A stretch of 64,000 nt of DNA from Chamaecyparis obtusa (Eukaryota; Streptophyta; Pinopsida; Cupressales; Cupressaceae). The stretch is taken from assembly GCA_027943335.1 (NCBI GenBank), contig BSBK01009267.1:648001-712000 (forward strand), read 5' to 3'. The notes under the pieces were generated by a model. It was not told where the DNA came from. It made no database searches and saw only the letters and a list, made by a program, of their open reading frames with translations. Below are positions 46,985 to 57,425 of the stretch, one piece after another. Position numbers and translations under genes: made by a program. How positions within the stretch are numbered: the stretch's first letter is position 1; every line of letters starts with the position of its first letter.

Positions 46985-46987
46985 CTA
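46985..46987 (-). other. In-frame TAG in exon 3 of CPS copy 1
   Basis: Exon 3 reads GGPQFPSCL, stop, WIIENQLTDSSWGD. Family members have Gln at this place (for example LQW), so a CAG to TAG change is the simplest origin. The rest of exon 3 is open. Confidence 0.9.
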
Positions 46988-47715
46988 CAAACAAGAAGGA
47001 AACTGGGGCCCTCCAGAGCCATCTAAAGCTGGAACCCGCCCCACCCATGCAGTGTCATAAGGAGAAACAGAAATTTCACCATCTTCTATTGATTGAAACA
47101 TGCTCTTTATCGTCTCTATACACCTTTCCATTTCCATAGCCTCCTCACCCAACTGTCCATATTAAACACATAAACAATTGTCAAATCTGATTCAAAGGTT
47201 AAATCCTATTAAGATTTTATAGGATATAAAATTAGAATCACCTGAAGGTTTGGCCTCTTCTCAACCTTGAGCTTTTCAGTTTCAGCAATTGGGAGAAGAT
47301 CGATTTGAAATGCATTTTCTGCAACTTCTACTGGTTTGAGACATTCAACCCATCAGATTAATCGATTAATTGATAATTAGCATCCTCTAACAAAATACAA
47401 CACCTCAAAAACAAAGCAGATATGATCATTCTGACGTATTCCAAGAAGAGAGTTACCTCGAGCTTCTACTTTTGCAATTGTAAGGCGAACACCATCCTTT
47501 TCATAATAATCTGAGTGTATCCAATGTCAGACTTGTATGAAGAATTCAAAATAGTTGCATAGTAAAAGCCCAGTTATATTTGCTCGCACACAAAATAGAG
47601 CAGCTTCAACGCTCAATCCAATAATTAAATGACAGTTTACTCTGAACAGCATATCCGAGAATATCAGTTAATTCAAAATGACAGTTTACTCTAAACGACA
47701 GTTTACTATGAACGA

Positions 47716-47800
47716 TTAATGCAAATGCATAAAGTGAAATCTTAAGAAGGGAGTAAAGTTAATTTAATTAACATAATTAAATTAATATTTTACTCTAACA
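47716..47800 (-). repeat. Copia-F 3' LTR, truncated
   Basis: taatgcaaatgcat to tactctaaca matches the end of the LTR at 54,200-54,286. The other 340 bp are missing, so a deletion joined the LTR to the CPS flank. On the - strand CTCAAGTTGGG just before it is the likely polypurine tract. Confidence 0.8.
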
Positions 47801-48277
47801 CCCAACTTGAGATGAGAAACGGTGTAGCTACTAATAATGCAAGAAGAAAATAGAGGGAACTACAATGTTGAACGCAAAAAATGGGTCCTGAAAATATGGC
47901 CTGATGAGGTACCCAGCACAATCAAATCTCTTTAAAATGGAGAAATAGAGAAAACAACATGGAAAAAATCCTACTCTAAAAAGAGATAGAAATAGAAGGA
48001 AGAAAGGCCCTCATCATTGAGACCCCTAAAGGACAAATTCCTTCACCCTAAGCATAAAACACACCTGAAGATATTGTGGGGATGCAAAAGGTTTAGTGAA
48101 GATGTCAGAAACTTTCTCAGCAGTGGGAATGTACTCCAAACTCAGAGAGCCATCCTGAATCAAATACTTGATGAAATTTATATATGAAGCTCAATGTGCT
48201 TGGTCTACTGATGCTCAACTGGGTTGTAGGAAATATGTATAGAACTTTGATTGTCACACCAAATAATAGTAGGAATA

Positions 48278-48711
48278 TCAGGAGAAAAACCAAACTCTGT
48301 CATCAATTGCCGAAGACAAAACCTCCTGACTAGCTAGCACAGCTACTCGATACTCTTCCTCTATAGATGATAATGCATGAGTTGTTTTCTTCTTGCAAGA
48401 CCATGTGATAGGACCGGAACCAAGATAGAGGACAAAGCCAAAAGTAGACCTCCGATCTATAGTATCACTAGCCCAATCTGAGTCTATGTAACCAACAATG
48501 TGAGGATCCCTTAATGTATAGTGAAGGCCATTAAAAGTAGTACCTTGAATGTACCTCAAAATATGTTTGGCTACTTACCAATGACTCTCATGAGGATCAT
48601 GTGAGAATATAGAGACAAGGCCAACTATAAAGGAAATATCAAGATAAGTGTGTGTCAGGTACAACAGACTACCCACTAGCTATCTATATAATGTGAAATC
48701 CATAGTAGAAG
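48278..48711 (-). pseudogene. Copia-F RT end and RNase H fragment
   Basis: Reads FTLYR, stop, LVGSLLYLTHTYLDISF, then ILRYIQGTTFNGLHY, IVGYIDSDWASDTIDRRSTF and KKTTHALSSIEEEYRVAVLA, typical of a Copia RNase H with its SDWA and SSxEAEY motifs. It is cut at 48,711 by the G-rich solo LTR. Confidence 0.85.
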
Positions 48712-49394
48712 TGTTAAGAATTGGAACACTAAGAGGAGGGGGGGAGTGGGGGGGACGGAGGGGTGGGGGTGGGGTGAATCAGTGTTATGTATATTAATAC
48801 TTTTTCTTTACTCTTTGAAACTTAACTTAATTTCTTATGTACTGAATTGAATATCAATGCAAGTAAGATAAACAACCATAACATATACACACTATATCTG
48901 CAAGGTGAACTACTGTTGTGACACTTCTTGTCAGATCAGTTCCTTTGATGCACTGATGCTTTAACCTCTTGTAAAGATCTACAACATTCTAACTGCTCTT
49001 TGCATACTTCTGCTCTGCTGCTATCAGTTCTCTCTCATATTGCATACCTAATTACAAAGGCACATGTCTTATTTATATGTGCAAACAAAACTATTTACTA
49101 AGTCGGCCTTCAACCTATTACAAACAATGCTTCCAAGTGAATTGGCTCAAGCATGTTTACAAAAAAATATATTAACATGTCTATAACCTAAATACAATAG
49201 GTGCATAGCCTTTACAAAACAATATTATAACTGCTAATCAAAATACTAACAGTCAACTCCATGCTCTGTTATGCTCTGTCGCTTACTATCAGTGCCACTT
49301 CAACTGACTATATCTTCCTCATAGTAAATCATTTGATCATGGACTTTTAGACTTAGCATGATTACATATCAATAATCTTATCTTCAAGGGTGCA
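48712..49394 (-). repeat. Probable solo Copia LTR with G-rich end
   Basis: The + strand opens tgttaagaattggaacac and closes agggtgca. On the - strand the end reads GATTCACCCC followed by C runs, as Copia LTRs do just before their last bases (compare 35,148-35,165). No second copy and no clear duplication were found, so the right boundary is uncertain. Confidence 0.45.
48733..48776 (+). repeat. G-rich tract with potential to form G-quadruplexes
   Basis: Contains at least five runs of four or more G within 44 bases, separated by one to three other bases, on the + strand. It is the expanded form of the C-rich motif common at Copia LTR ends. Confidence 0.8.
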
Positions 49395-50364
49395 TGTCAA
49401 AACTAGGCCCTTAAGTGACAATGAAAATTTAGAAAATTAGATTTAGGCAAGTTGATATAAAAAATTGAACTTATAAATGTTATATCAAAAATATATAAGA
49501 AGAGAATCTGTAGAAATTGAATTTAGTTTCTAAGGTACTAGGATTTTTTTGAAAAATAATTATTCTATATGTTGAAAATTTGAAATTTCGATGTAGTAGT
49601 ACAAAAAATTTAGGAAAAAATAAGTAGGTGTATGTCGGACCACCTTAAACACAATCAAATGATAATTTTTTTTACCATATTCTAGATATAAGTAGTAGAC
49701 TCATGTCCAGCTATGGCACATATTTTTTTGTAATTTATTTCCATGTAAATAATTAATTATGATTTTTCTTCTACAACTTTTCCAGAATACAAAAACTCTA
49801 GTGTCTGACCACGTTAACTTAGTCTAAAATTTATCAAACTGAATTTTTTTTTTGTTTTTCTTATTGTAGGAAAATAATAGAATGTGACACATCTTTTCGA
49901 TTTCAAAAATGTTATACAATTTGAAAGTTATAGCTATTTTCAATAAGTCTATCAATCAGGACTAGAAAGATAACAAGTAGGTGTATGTCTGACCACATTA
50001 AACAAAGTCAAACGATAATATTTTTTTATAAGATTCTAGATAAAAATAGTAGACTCATGTCTAGATGTGATGTATATTTTTTTGTATTTTTGTCCAAGTA
50101 AATAATTAGTTATGATTTTTCTGCTATAAATTTTCCTGATTATAAAAACTCTCGTGTCTGACCACCTTAACTTAGTCTAAAATTCATCAAATTGAAAGAA
50201 TTGTTTATTATTATTGTATTAGGTGAACCATAGAATGTGATAAATATTTTAGATTTCAAAAATGTTATATTATTTGAAAGTTATAGTTATTTTTCAAAGA
50301 GTCTATCAATCAGGACTTCTTTTTCACATTGCCACTTTTTGGCATACCATGATCCTGCACATAC
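49395..50364 (-). mobile_element. TIR-H copy 1: about 1-kb non-autonomous DNA transposon, left end truncated
   Basis: Inverted copy of 59,429-60,414. The right terminus ggcataccatgatc and cacatac is preserved; the left terminus is shortened to catgtcaaaactaggc next to the solo LTR. Inside are two direct units of about 355 bp, each starting near taggtgtatgtc (49,624 and 49,978) and containing gtgtctgaccac and tcaatcaggact. No open frame codes for a transposase. It sits in the Copia-F region between integrase and RT. Confidence 0.75.
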
Positions 50365-50760
50365 CCAATACCATAACTCAATAAACCAGTACCAGATGTT
50401 TGAGAATGAGTGCAACGAGTATCTAAAGGATCACCTACGAAAGGTCCACCTACATGAATAGTATCATGATCCCACTTGGGCACATGCGGAACATCTAGTG
50501 GAGGTGGGGAAGGTGGAGCATCATTTGAATCTTCCTCAAAGCAGATAGAGTCTTGTAGAGGAGAAGATGAAGAACAAGGTAGTAAAGAAGAAGCTGATAA
50601 TAGAGGATCCATCTGAGGATAGCGCTCATGAGACTGAACATCTCGCTGAAACAAGACTTCTCTGGAATCAGGATCAAACAACCTGTATACCTTCACATCC
50701 TCATAGTAACCAACAAATATGAGTGGTTAGCTTTTCATCTACATGGATTTCCTCTAAGCA
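50365..50760 (-). pseudogene. Copia-F segment between integrase and RT
   Basis: The - strand reads KVYRLFDPDSREVLFQRDV and then a Ser/Pro-rich stretch, the usual linker after Copia integrase. It is interrupted on the left by TIR-H. Confidence 0.7.
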
Positions 50761-51068
50761 TCTAGAATAAATTCCAAAGACTCACTACAAAAAACCTAGA
50801 ATGTAGAAACATCAGGCTTGATATGAGTCTAAGCTTCCTTAGGAGTCAAATATCAGAATGCCTTATGAGGCATTCAATTCCAAATATAGTTGGCATAATT
50901 GATAGCCTTATCCCAAAAGGAAGCACTCATAGATTGAGAGTGTAGCATACAATTGGCCATCTCCCGTAATGTTTTGTTTCTTCTCTCTATAGTCCCAGTC
51001 TGCTAAGGGGTATGAGGAACTGTGAACTGATGTTGTAAACCATGATCAGTGCAAAAATATCTAAAAGA

Positions 51069-51428
51069 CTAATTTACATATTCCCTCCCATTGTCAGTCC
51101 GTATACGCTTGACAAAAATACCAGATTTCTTCTCTACAAATGTCTTAAAGATTCGAAATGAATCAAAGACATCATACTTGTACTTCAAGAAGTATACCCA
51201 TGTGTGTATGGAGAAATCATCTATGAAGGTGAGTACATATCGAGCACCACAAAAAGGAGTGGGAAATGATATAAGATCACTATGTATCAACTCAAAAGGT
51301 GCTAGAGTACATGAGGATCTACCTATCAGAAAGGGATCTCTGTGATGTTTTCCAAGAACACAACTTTGAAAAACATCGTTAGTACAAGAGATCTTAGGTA
51401 TCCCAATCACAAGTTCTTGTGTACTCAT
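51069..51428 (-). pseudogene. Copia-F integrase
   Basis: Open for 119 codons: CVLGKHHRDPF, then the core with FELIHSDLISFPTPF (first catalytic Asp), YVLTFIDDFSIHTWVYFLK and RIRTDNGREYVN (second Asp). After 51,069 a stop is followed by the rest of the core in damaged form (QTGTIERRNKTLREMANCML-like residues near 50,950). Confidence 0.88.
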
Positions 51429-51559
51429 CTACTATTCTTATATCTATAGTTGACATGGCCAAAATGCTCATGCCAAAGCTTTCTCAATGTGTCTAGATGA
51501 GCAACAAGAGAAACATCAGTAGAATTGGAGCTCTCGAAGCCATCAAAACCTGTACAAGT

Positions 51560-52060
51560 GAATCTCTAAATCAACACTCCCAGTACCAACAACCAAATAA
51601 AGATCATGCAGGCCTTGAATAACCACATCATGTGGTTATAACTCAATTGTCTTACTAGAGCTAGAATAACAAATTTCATAAATAGACAGGAGGTTCGTAG
51701 AAATGGCTGGAACCAAAAGAACATCTTATAGAGAACCACCATCCAATTAAATAGTTCCAGAACCTATAACTAAAATTAGTGCTGAGTCACCACCTACAAT
51801 TTTCTAAGTAACACTCTCAACAAGTGAGGTAACCAATCCAGGTGAGTGTGAGATATGGTGCAAAGCACCTAAATCAATGATCCATGAGGTAGTGAAAGTC
51901 AAATCTCGAGCAGAGAGAGCATGAACTTTCCCTAGGGGAGAAGGTGGAGGCTTCACATAAGCAATACTATGCTTCTGTATGGATTCTTTGAGAGTCTCAA
52001 GTCATTTCTAGCACTTGGAAACTAGATTCCCTTCCTTTCCACAAAAACTTCAAGGATCAC
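51560..52060 (-). pseudogene. Copia-F protease region
   Basis: On the - strand SWIIDLGALHHISHSPG stands where Copia proteases have DSGAxxH, so the catalytic Ser is replaced by Leu. It is preceded by a damaged zinc knuckle (SCGKEGNLVSKC). Several stops follow, including Gln or Arg positions. Confidence 0.7.
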
Positions 52061-52141
52061 CTGTGTAATTCATAGTCTTGGAGGAAGAATCACTAGAATT
52101 ATAAGTTTTTCCTTTCGGAGTAGATTTCTTAAGATCTGATT

Positions 52142-52705
52142 CTAGAGGTGGCTTGGGGAATTATCACTACCAGCTAAATCTATTTTGGGCTTTGGCTTCT
52201 TCTTCGGCTTTCCCTTGGATGGCCAGAAAACCAATGCTTGGTTCTTTGATCCTATTAGAGAGTCCAATTGAGTAAGTTTATCTTGTTCTCTAGTCAAACA
52301 ATCATAGAACACCTCAAAAGTGGGTATTGTGAATCTAGGTCCCAAATCATCCATGGTAGAGCAGAAGGTAGAAGAGAAAATTTGAAATTTTCCCTGAAGC
52401 GTAGATAGAATGAGATAAATGCACTCTTTATCATTATTTTTCTTTCCACATCCCTGTAACAAAGATCTCTATTGTTTGAACTTCATTAGAAAGTCCTCAA
52501 TAGAGGGAAAAGAATCAGGTACAAGGGAGGTAAGCTCTACATCAATTTGAAGTGTTATGAGCTCATTAATGGTGCTAAATAAGGTCTCAAATTTAGCCCA
52601 CATCTTTTGAAGTGTATTGCACCCATCAAGATGAAACTGCAAGTTGTCTATCACTTCTAAAGAAATCAACCCCATAGCCTCATCCATCTTTTTTCTATGA
52701 TGCAT
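52142..52705 (-). pseudogene. Copia-F gag
   Basis: UBN2-type gag in two adjoining stretches: MDEAMGLISLEVIDNLQFHL and LQKMWAKFETLFSTINEL, then after a stop at 52,467 LSTLQGKFQIFSSTF and LTREQDKLTQLDSLIGSKNQ, ending in a Lys/Pro-rich tail. The zinc knuckle should follow but is degraded. Confidence 0.8.
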
Positions 52706-53850
52706 AACCTCAAAGGGCCTTGTGAATATTGGCTATGCTGCATCTAAACAAGACCACAACCCTTTTGAATGGAGAAACTTTGTCATCAAGTTTTTCCATG
52801 TGTGATAATTATGTGGGGTTAGAAGTTATAGACAAGAAGATATGTCGGCTATATTTTTTAGAAGGGGTTTTTCTTTGATGTATATCTGGTTTATAGAAGT
52901 AAATGACATAAACAAGAAATCCCCCCCCCCCCCCTCCACAATCCAAAAAACCAAACCCCCAAAGATGGAATGATTTTCTTTAAAAATAAAAAAGAAGAAA
53001 GGCTTCAGATATAAATCATGTGTACCTTGAAAAAATTATGATGAAACTAGATAGAGATTTGGATAGTGCTTGAGAAGAGCTTTCTGACACTTCTTCTGAA
53101 TTAAAAAAATGGAGCTAATTTGAGAAAATTAGGCTCCCTAAAATGTAGAAATCATCATCTGGATTTGACATCATAAACATCAGGAAAGATGGAGGAAAAA
53201 TCTAGATTAAATTGTGTGAGAGCAGTGGACTTAGAACTAGCTTTCTGGGGATATCTTGTTTGCCAAAAAATGATGTCTGGAGCTCCCGGTATGCCAATTT
53301 CAGTGCAAGGGCCTTTAGAAGGGAAATAATTACAAAAAAATTTGTAGGGGGCTAGCTATTAGCCCTAAGCCGTAACATCTCATCACATGAGGGTGCTACT
53401 TTTGGCAATTTAGCCCTGCTACTGGTGGTTAGCCCTGCCATTAGCGGTTTAACTAGTGGCAGTAGCTGTCATGGTGACCGCTAGTGGACCATCGATGGCA
53501 ATGGAGCGTGAGTGGCACACAAGGAGCACATTTAAAAAAATATATTTTTTACCAAAAAATTTCCTCAGTGTGTACATATTTTCTCCTCAGGGTGCATCCA
53601 TAGTTGTACGACTTTACGATAAAATATTTTTTGCCTCTCCCTGCAACTTTGTCCAAAGTGGATGTATTTTATATCAAAAGAGGGGTTTTTGGGCGCTGCA
53701 ACTTTATTAGTGAGGTCCGTTTGAGTTTAAAGTGCACCAAAAAATATTCACCACCTAATTTCAATAAAAAATACTTGAAAAAGCCCTGATCTGAACTAGC
53801 TGATCACCTTATATCTATTCCTTAAAACATGAACAAGTTGTAGAAGATCA

Positions 53851-53863
53851 GGCTTTGATACCA
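53851..53863 (-). other. Copia-F primer-binding site
   Basis: On the - strand TGGTATCAAAGCC starts directly after the LTR end, a variant of the initiator-methionine tRNA site of Copia elements. Confidence 0.85.
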
Positions 53864-54286
53864 TGTAGGATTCGATAAATAAAAATCCACAAAGCCCGAA
53901 GATCACCTGCATACAAAAACCCGTTACAAGGAGGTAGAGACAAGAAGAGGACAAGGTTTCACTCAAAAAATATGAAGAAAAAATATCCTTAATAATTGAA
54001 TGAATAAAATATACAATGGATCAATCCTTATAAAGGAGATCAAAAACCTAGAAGGGTAAACTCTTAAAAGAAAAAGTGCATGTAATAATTAATTTAATTA
54101 TTACATGACTAATGCATGCATGTTTTAAAAATAAGACAACTAATGCATGAGCATTTTAAATATAAAATGACTAATGCAAGAGTGTTTTAAATATAAAATG
54201 ACTAATGCAAATGCATAAAGTAAAATCTTAAGAAGGGAGTAAAGTTAATTTAACTAACATAATTAAATTAATACTTTACTCTAACA
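53864..54286 (-). repeat. Copia-F 5' LTR with internal minisatellite
   Basis: 423 bp, tgtagg to ctaaca on the + strand. At 54,100-54,210 it contains about four copies of a 27-29-bp unit containing ttttaaa, aaatga and ctaatgca. The last 87 bases match 47,716-47,800. Confidence 0.85.
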
Positions 54287-54839
54287 GTTAGAAAGCTCAT
54301 TCAGAGTATGTGTGCTATGCAAAAGAGTGTCTCATTATTGTTCTATTTGAGCCATTTGATTGAGCCCCAAAGCCATGAAATGTTCAAAATTTTGTTAAAC
54401 TTTGCAAATTACCCGTAGTTAGGGAATTTCGATAGAAAGTAATTTTGATTGAAAGTACCTTCTATCAAAAGTACTTGAATGGTTTAACATGGGTTAGGAC
54501 ATTTACCATATTACTTTTGATAGAAAGTTATAAATGACTTTCTATAGAAACCTATGTCGGCCAATTTGGTGTTGTTTCAAGTTAATAATGATAACATATA
54601 AATAAATATTTATTTTTCTCATCTTATTAATTCGAAAGATGCAAAATAATTCACATTTTGGAGAAGGAAGACTTTTAAAATTGTATTTTTTTAAATTTTG
54701 TCAAAATTTAGTGGAACAATTTTGAAAAGTGATAGGGAATAAAAAGAGAAGGTTAAACAAGAGTGCACAACATTATTCAAAAGAGATTGAACAAAGACTA
54801 CATGAAGAAGCATGGGAAATATATTATCGTAGGAAACAA

Positions 54840-54877
<38 letters not shown>

Positions 54878-54940
54878 GCTATTTTAAGTTGATGCTTAGG
54901 ACTTTTCTTAACGAAACATGTAACCATGATATGGAAATAC
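54287..54940. repeat. Noncoding segment with small inverted repeats and a (CT)16 microsatellite
   Basis: Between 54,425 and 54,555 the words gatagaaagt and actttctat recur in both orientations, giving nested hairpins. 54,845-54,876 is a pure CT run. No gene is seen. Confidence 0.7.
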
Positions 54941-57163
54941 CTAATTAGACCTAATTTGATAAAGAAGACCTAATTAGACATAATAAGACTAATAAGACCT
55001 AGATAAGACTAATTAGACCTTATAAGACTAATTAATGTACCTAATACATGTGAGTAATATGACCAATATGAGTAATAGGAACTAATATTTAATGGTAATA
55101 GTACCTAATTAGGGGCCTATTTATGAACTTAATAGGACCCCTTAGACCAAATTAGTCCTAATAAGCCATAATTATCTATCTAATATAAGTAATAGGACCC
55201 CTTCTAGGTGTAATTAGATCTAATTAGACTAATTAAAACCTAATATGCTCGTACCATGACCCCTTAAGACCTAATTAGACCCAATATGCTTAATATGATC
55301 TCTTAAGACTAAATTAGACCAATTAGGACCTAATTGGGTAGAAGCAAAAAGTTGGGTGCCAATTCCACAGAAGTCCGCGGTTTGAAAATTTGCGCCGCTT
55401 GAAACGGGCACCCGTTTTTTAAAAACGGGTGCCTGTTTTAGGCTCGGACATCCGATCCGAAATTCAAAAAATGGGTACCTATTTTTCCAGAAACGGGCAC
55501 CCATTTTTTGAAAAATGGGTACCCGTTTCTAAAAAAAATTTTAAATTTTTTTTAAAATTTAAAATGTTTTTTTAAACACATTTTTTTAAATTTATGAAAT
55601 GGGTGCCCGTTTTTTGAATTTAAATAATGGGTGCCTGTTTCTTAAAATATGAACGTGGGATTTTTCACTCTGCCTCAATTTTTGGTTTGGGATAGGTTTG
55701 GTGAGACCAAGCCTATGTCTTAGCCTCCAAAATTTTGGCTAAGGCATTGGAATAAAAATTTTAAGGCTTACTGTAATTTTTTGAAGCCCTTCTGGATCAA
55801 TTTTTTTGACAAAACAAAAACCCATTAAAGATCTCACTGTCACGATTCTAAAAATATAAATTTCATAACAATATGGTTATGTTTACTATTTTTACATTAT
55901 TTATTAGTTGATAGTGGTACATAAACGTAAAATAGTGAGACTCACTAAAACTTTAATAACTTTTTAATTTTTAAGTATTTTTAAAAATAAATTATATGTC
56001 ATCAATCTAGATTCAATTCTTTTGAATTTTTAAAAAAAAAAAATTGAAAAAAAGAAAAATTATATTAAATTATGGTGGCCGTACACGAGAGGTTTGAAAA
56101 ATAAGCTTTATTGTTAATTAAAAATTAATAAAAAATAATTTACAAAACAAAAAAATAAGAAAAAATATTCTCATCAATATTCTATGTCTTAGGTATCTTC
56201 CCTAAAAAGGATTTAAAAAATTCATTTATTTGTGTCAAAATATGGTGGCCGTACATGGATGTGGTATGGTCCTGAAATAGGCATTTTGAAAAAGTGGTTT
56301 TCAAATATGCCTATCAAAATATAATTTATGCCATGTGGGTATTAAAATAAATTATATATTTGAAAAGTAGACTCCAAGTACTACAATTTCTAGTAGTGAA
56401 TTTATTTGAGATTCAATGTCTAAGTGCCTCAAATTTTGAGATCAATTCAGATAAATTTTGAAAAATAGGAAAAACACTTCCACTTTTTGCAAAAAATTGG
56501 CACCCAACTTCTTGCAGCCACCCAATTAGACCTAATTAGACACAATTAGGACCTAATTATACGAAGTTTTCTAGGTTTATTAAGACCTATGATAGGTAAT
56601 ATGACCCCTTAAAACCTATTAGGACCTAATTAGACCCAATTAGAAAGATTAGGACTTAATTAGACCTATTAGGACCTATGATAGGTTATATGACCCCTTA
56701 AGACCCCATTAGACACACTATGAGTAGCATGGCCCCTTAACACCTATTAGCACCTAATTAGGCCTATTAAGACCTAATTAGACCCAATTATACCTATAAG
56801 GCCTTAATTAGACCCAATTATACCTATTAGGACCTATGATAGGATATATGACCCCTTAAGACCCCATTAGACCCATTATTAGTAATATGACCCCTTAAGA
56901 CCTATTAGCACCTTATTAGACCCAATTAGCCCTATAAAGACCTAATTAGACCCAATTAGACCTATTAGGACCTAATTATACCCAATTAAACCTATTATGA
57001 CATAATTAGGTGTATTAGGACCTATGATAGGTTATATTACCCCTTAAGACACCATTAGACCCACTATGAGTAATATGACCCATTAAGACCTATTAGTGCC
57101 TAATTAAACCCAATTAGACATATTAGGACATAATTATACCTAATTAAACCTATTTGATAACCT
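54941..57163. repeat. Degenerate tandem array of a CCTAATTAGAC-like unit, split by TIR-I
   Basis: 54,941-55,335 and 56,524-57,163 are made of words such as cctaattagaccc, cctattaggac and tatgaccccttaagacc, repeated with variation at 10-14-bp and longer periods. In the right part a block ending tatgaccccttaagaccc recurs about every 110-190 bp. It is low-complexity satellite-like DNA, not coding and not a CRISPR array (no constant repeat with unique spacers). Confidence 0.8.
55336..56523. mobile_element. TIR-I: 1.19-kb terminal-inverted-repeat element
   Basis: Left end gggtagaagc then aagttgggtgccaatt; right end, read on the other strand, GGGTGGCTGC then AAGTTGGGTGCCAATT. This gives imperfect terminal repeats of about 29 bp. 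aatt flanks both sides, but the array is rich in aatt, so a 4-bp duplication is not certain. Inside, 55,395-55,640 is packed with acgggcacccg-like words in both orientations, and tatggtggccgtac occurs twice (56,071 and 56,241). No transposase frame. Confidence 0.6.
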
Positions 57164-57425
57164 ACAACTAATTGAATATCTTGAAGGAAAGTTTAACAAT
57201 GGAATGGATAATTGAAAGATAATGATTGATGATCACCAAGCTAGTAAAGTGTATGTAAGCCCATTAATCAGTTAATGTATTATCATTTATGTCAACTAGT
57301 TTTGAATGTACTTATCATGATGGTTATAAACATCTAAGGAAGGAAAATGGTAAAGGAATGAGATATCTACATGAAGATGAGATGGATAACAAAAATATGG
57401 ATATGGTATACATTGGGTAACTTAT
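57164..57425. other. Short unassigned interval
   Basis: Lies between the CCTAATTAG array and the first Gypsy-J LTR. No repeat pair or gene recognised. Confidence 0.4.

Larger units (their letters stand above)
41294..47515 (-). pseudogene. Class II diterpene synthase, copalyl diphosphate synthase type, copy 1 (broken)
   Basis: Family role: a plastid enzyme cyclising geranylgeranyl diphosphate to a copalyl diphosphate (for example ent-CPP for gibberellins). Exons on the - strand: E1 to 47,457 (5' end unclear); E2 47,330-47,242; E3 47,152-46,846; E4 46,347-46,164; E5 46,018-45,801; E6 43,215-43,095; E7 42,992-42,880; E8 42,781-42,555; E9 42,334-42,222; E10 42,126-41,960; E11 41,847-41,638; E12 41,551-41,294. 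All junctions have AG/GT and agreeing phases. Visible: [20 protein letters not shown] (E3), LLHSLEG (E5), [14 protein letters not shown] (E6), catalytic DIDDTSM (E7, 42,932-42,943), VTGIYNLYRASQ (E8), SKSFYYTTHC and the end VLFQPVVYTK (E12). No DDxxD is seen, so a monofunctional CPS is likelier than a bifunctional enzyme. Damage: TAG at 46,985-46,987, and a deletion with frame change in E10. The start codon is not found. Confidence 0.93.
47716..54286 (-). mobile_element. Copia-F: Copia retrotransposon beside the 5' end of CPS copy 1
   Basis: On the - strand: LTR (54,286-53,864), primer site, gag, protease, integrase, then a broken RT/RNase H region and an 85-bp remnant of the second LTR (47,800-47,716). 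The RT core is missing where a probable solo LTR (48,712-49,394) and TIR-H (49,395-50,364) are inserted. Its truncated end lies about 200 bp from the first recognised CPS exon. Confidence 0.85.

Noticed and set aside
41294..47515. Assignment of the diterpene synthase to taxadiene synthase or a bifunctional abietadiene-type enzyme
   Set aside because: The DxDD motif is intact, no DDxxD is visible, and the C-terminus (SKSFYYTTHC, VLFQPVV) is of the CPS type. The deletion in exon 10 prevents complete certainty.
52921..52935. Run of about 15 C bases as a regulatory element
   Set aside because: A simple homopolymer in the Copia-F leader; length is prone to sequencing error.
54941..57163. Possible CRISPR-like array
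   Set aside because: Repeats are degenerate with no constant repeat/unique spacer pattern, and the surrounding DNA is clearly plant nuclear sequence.
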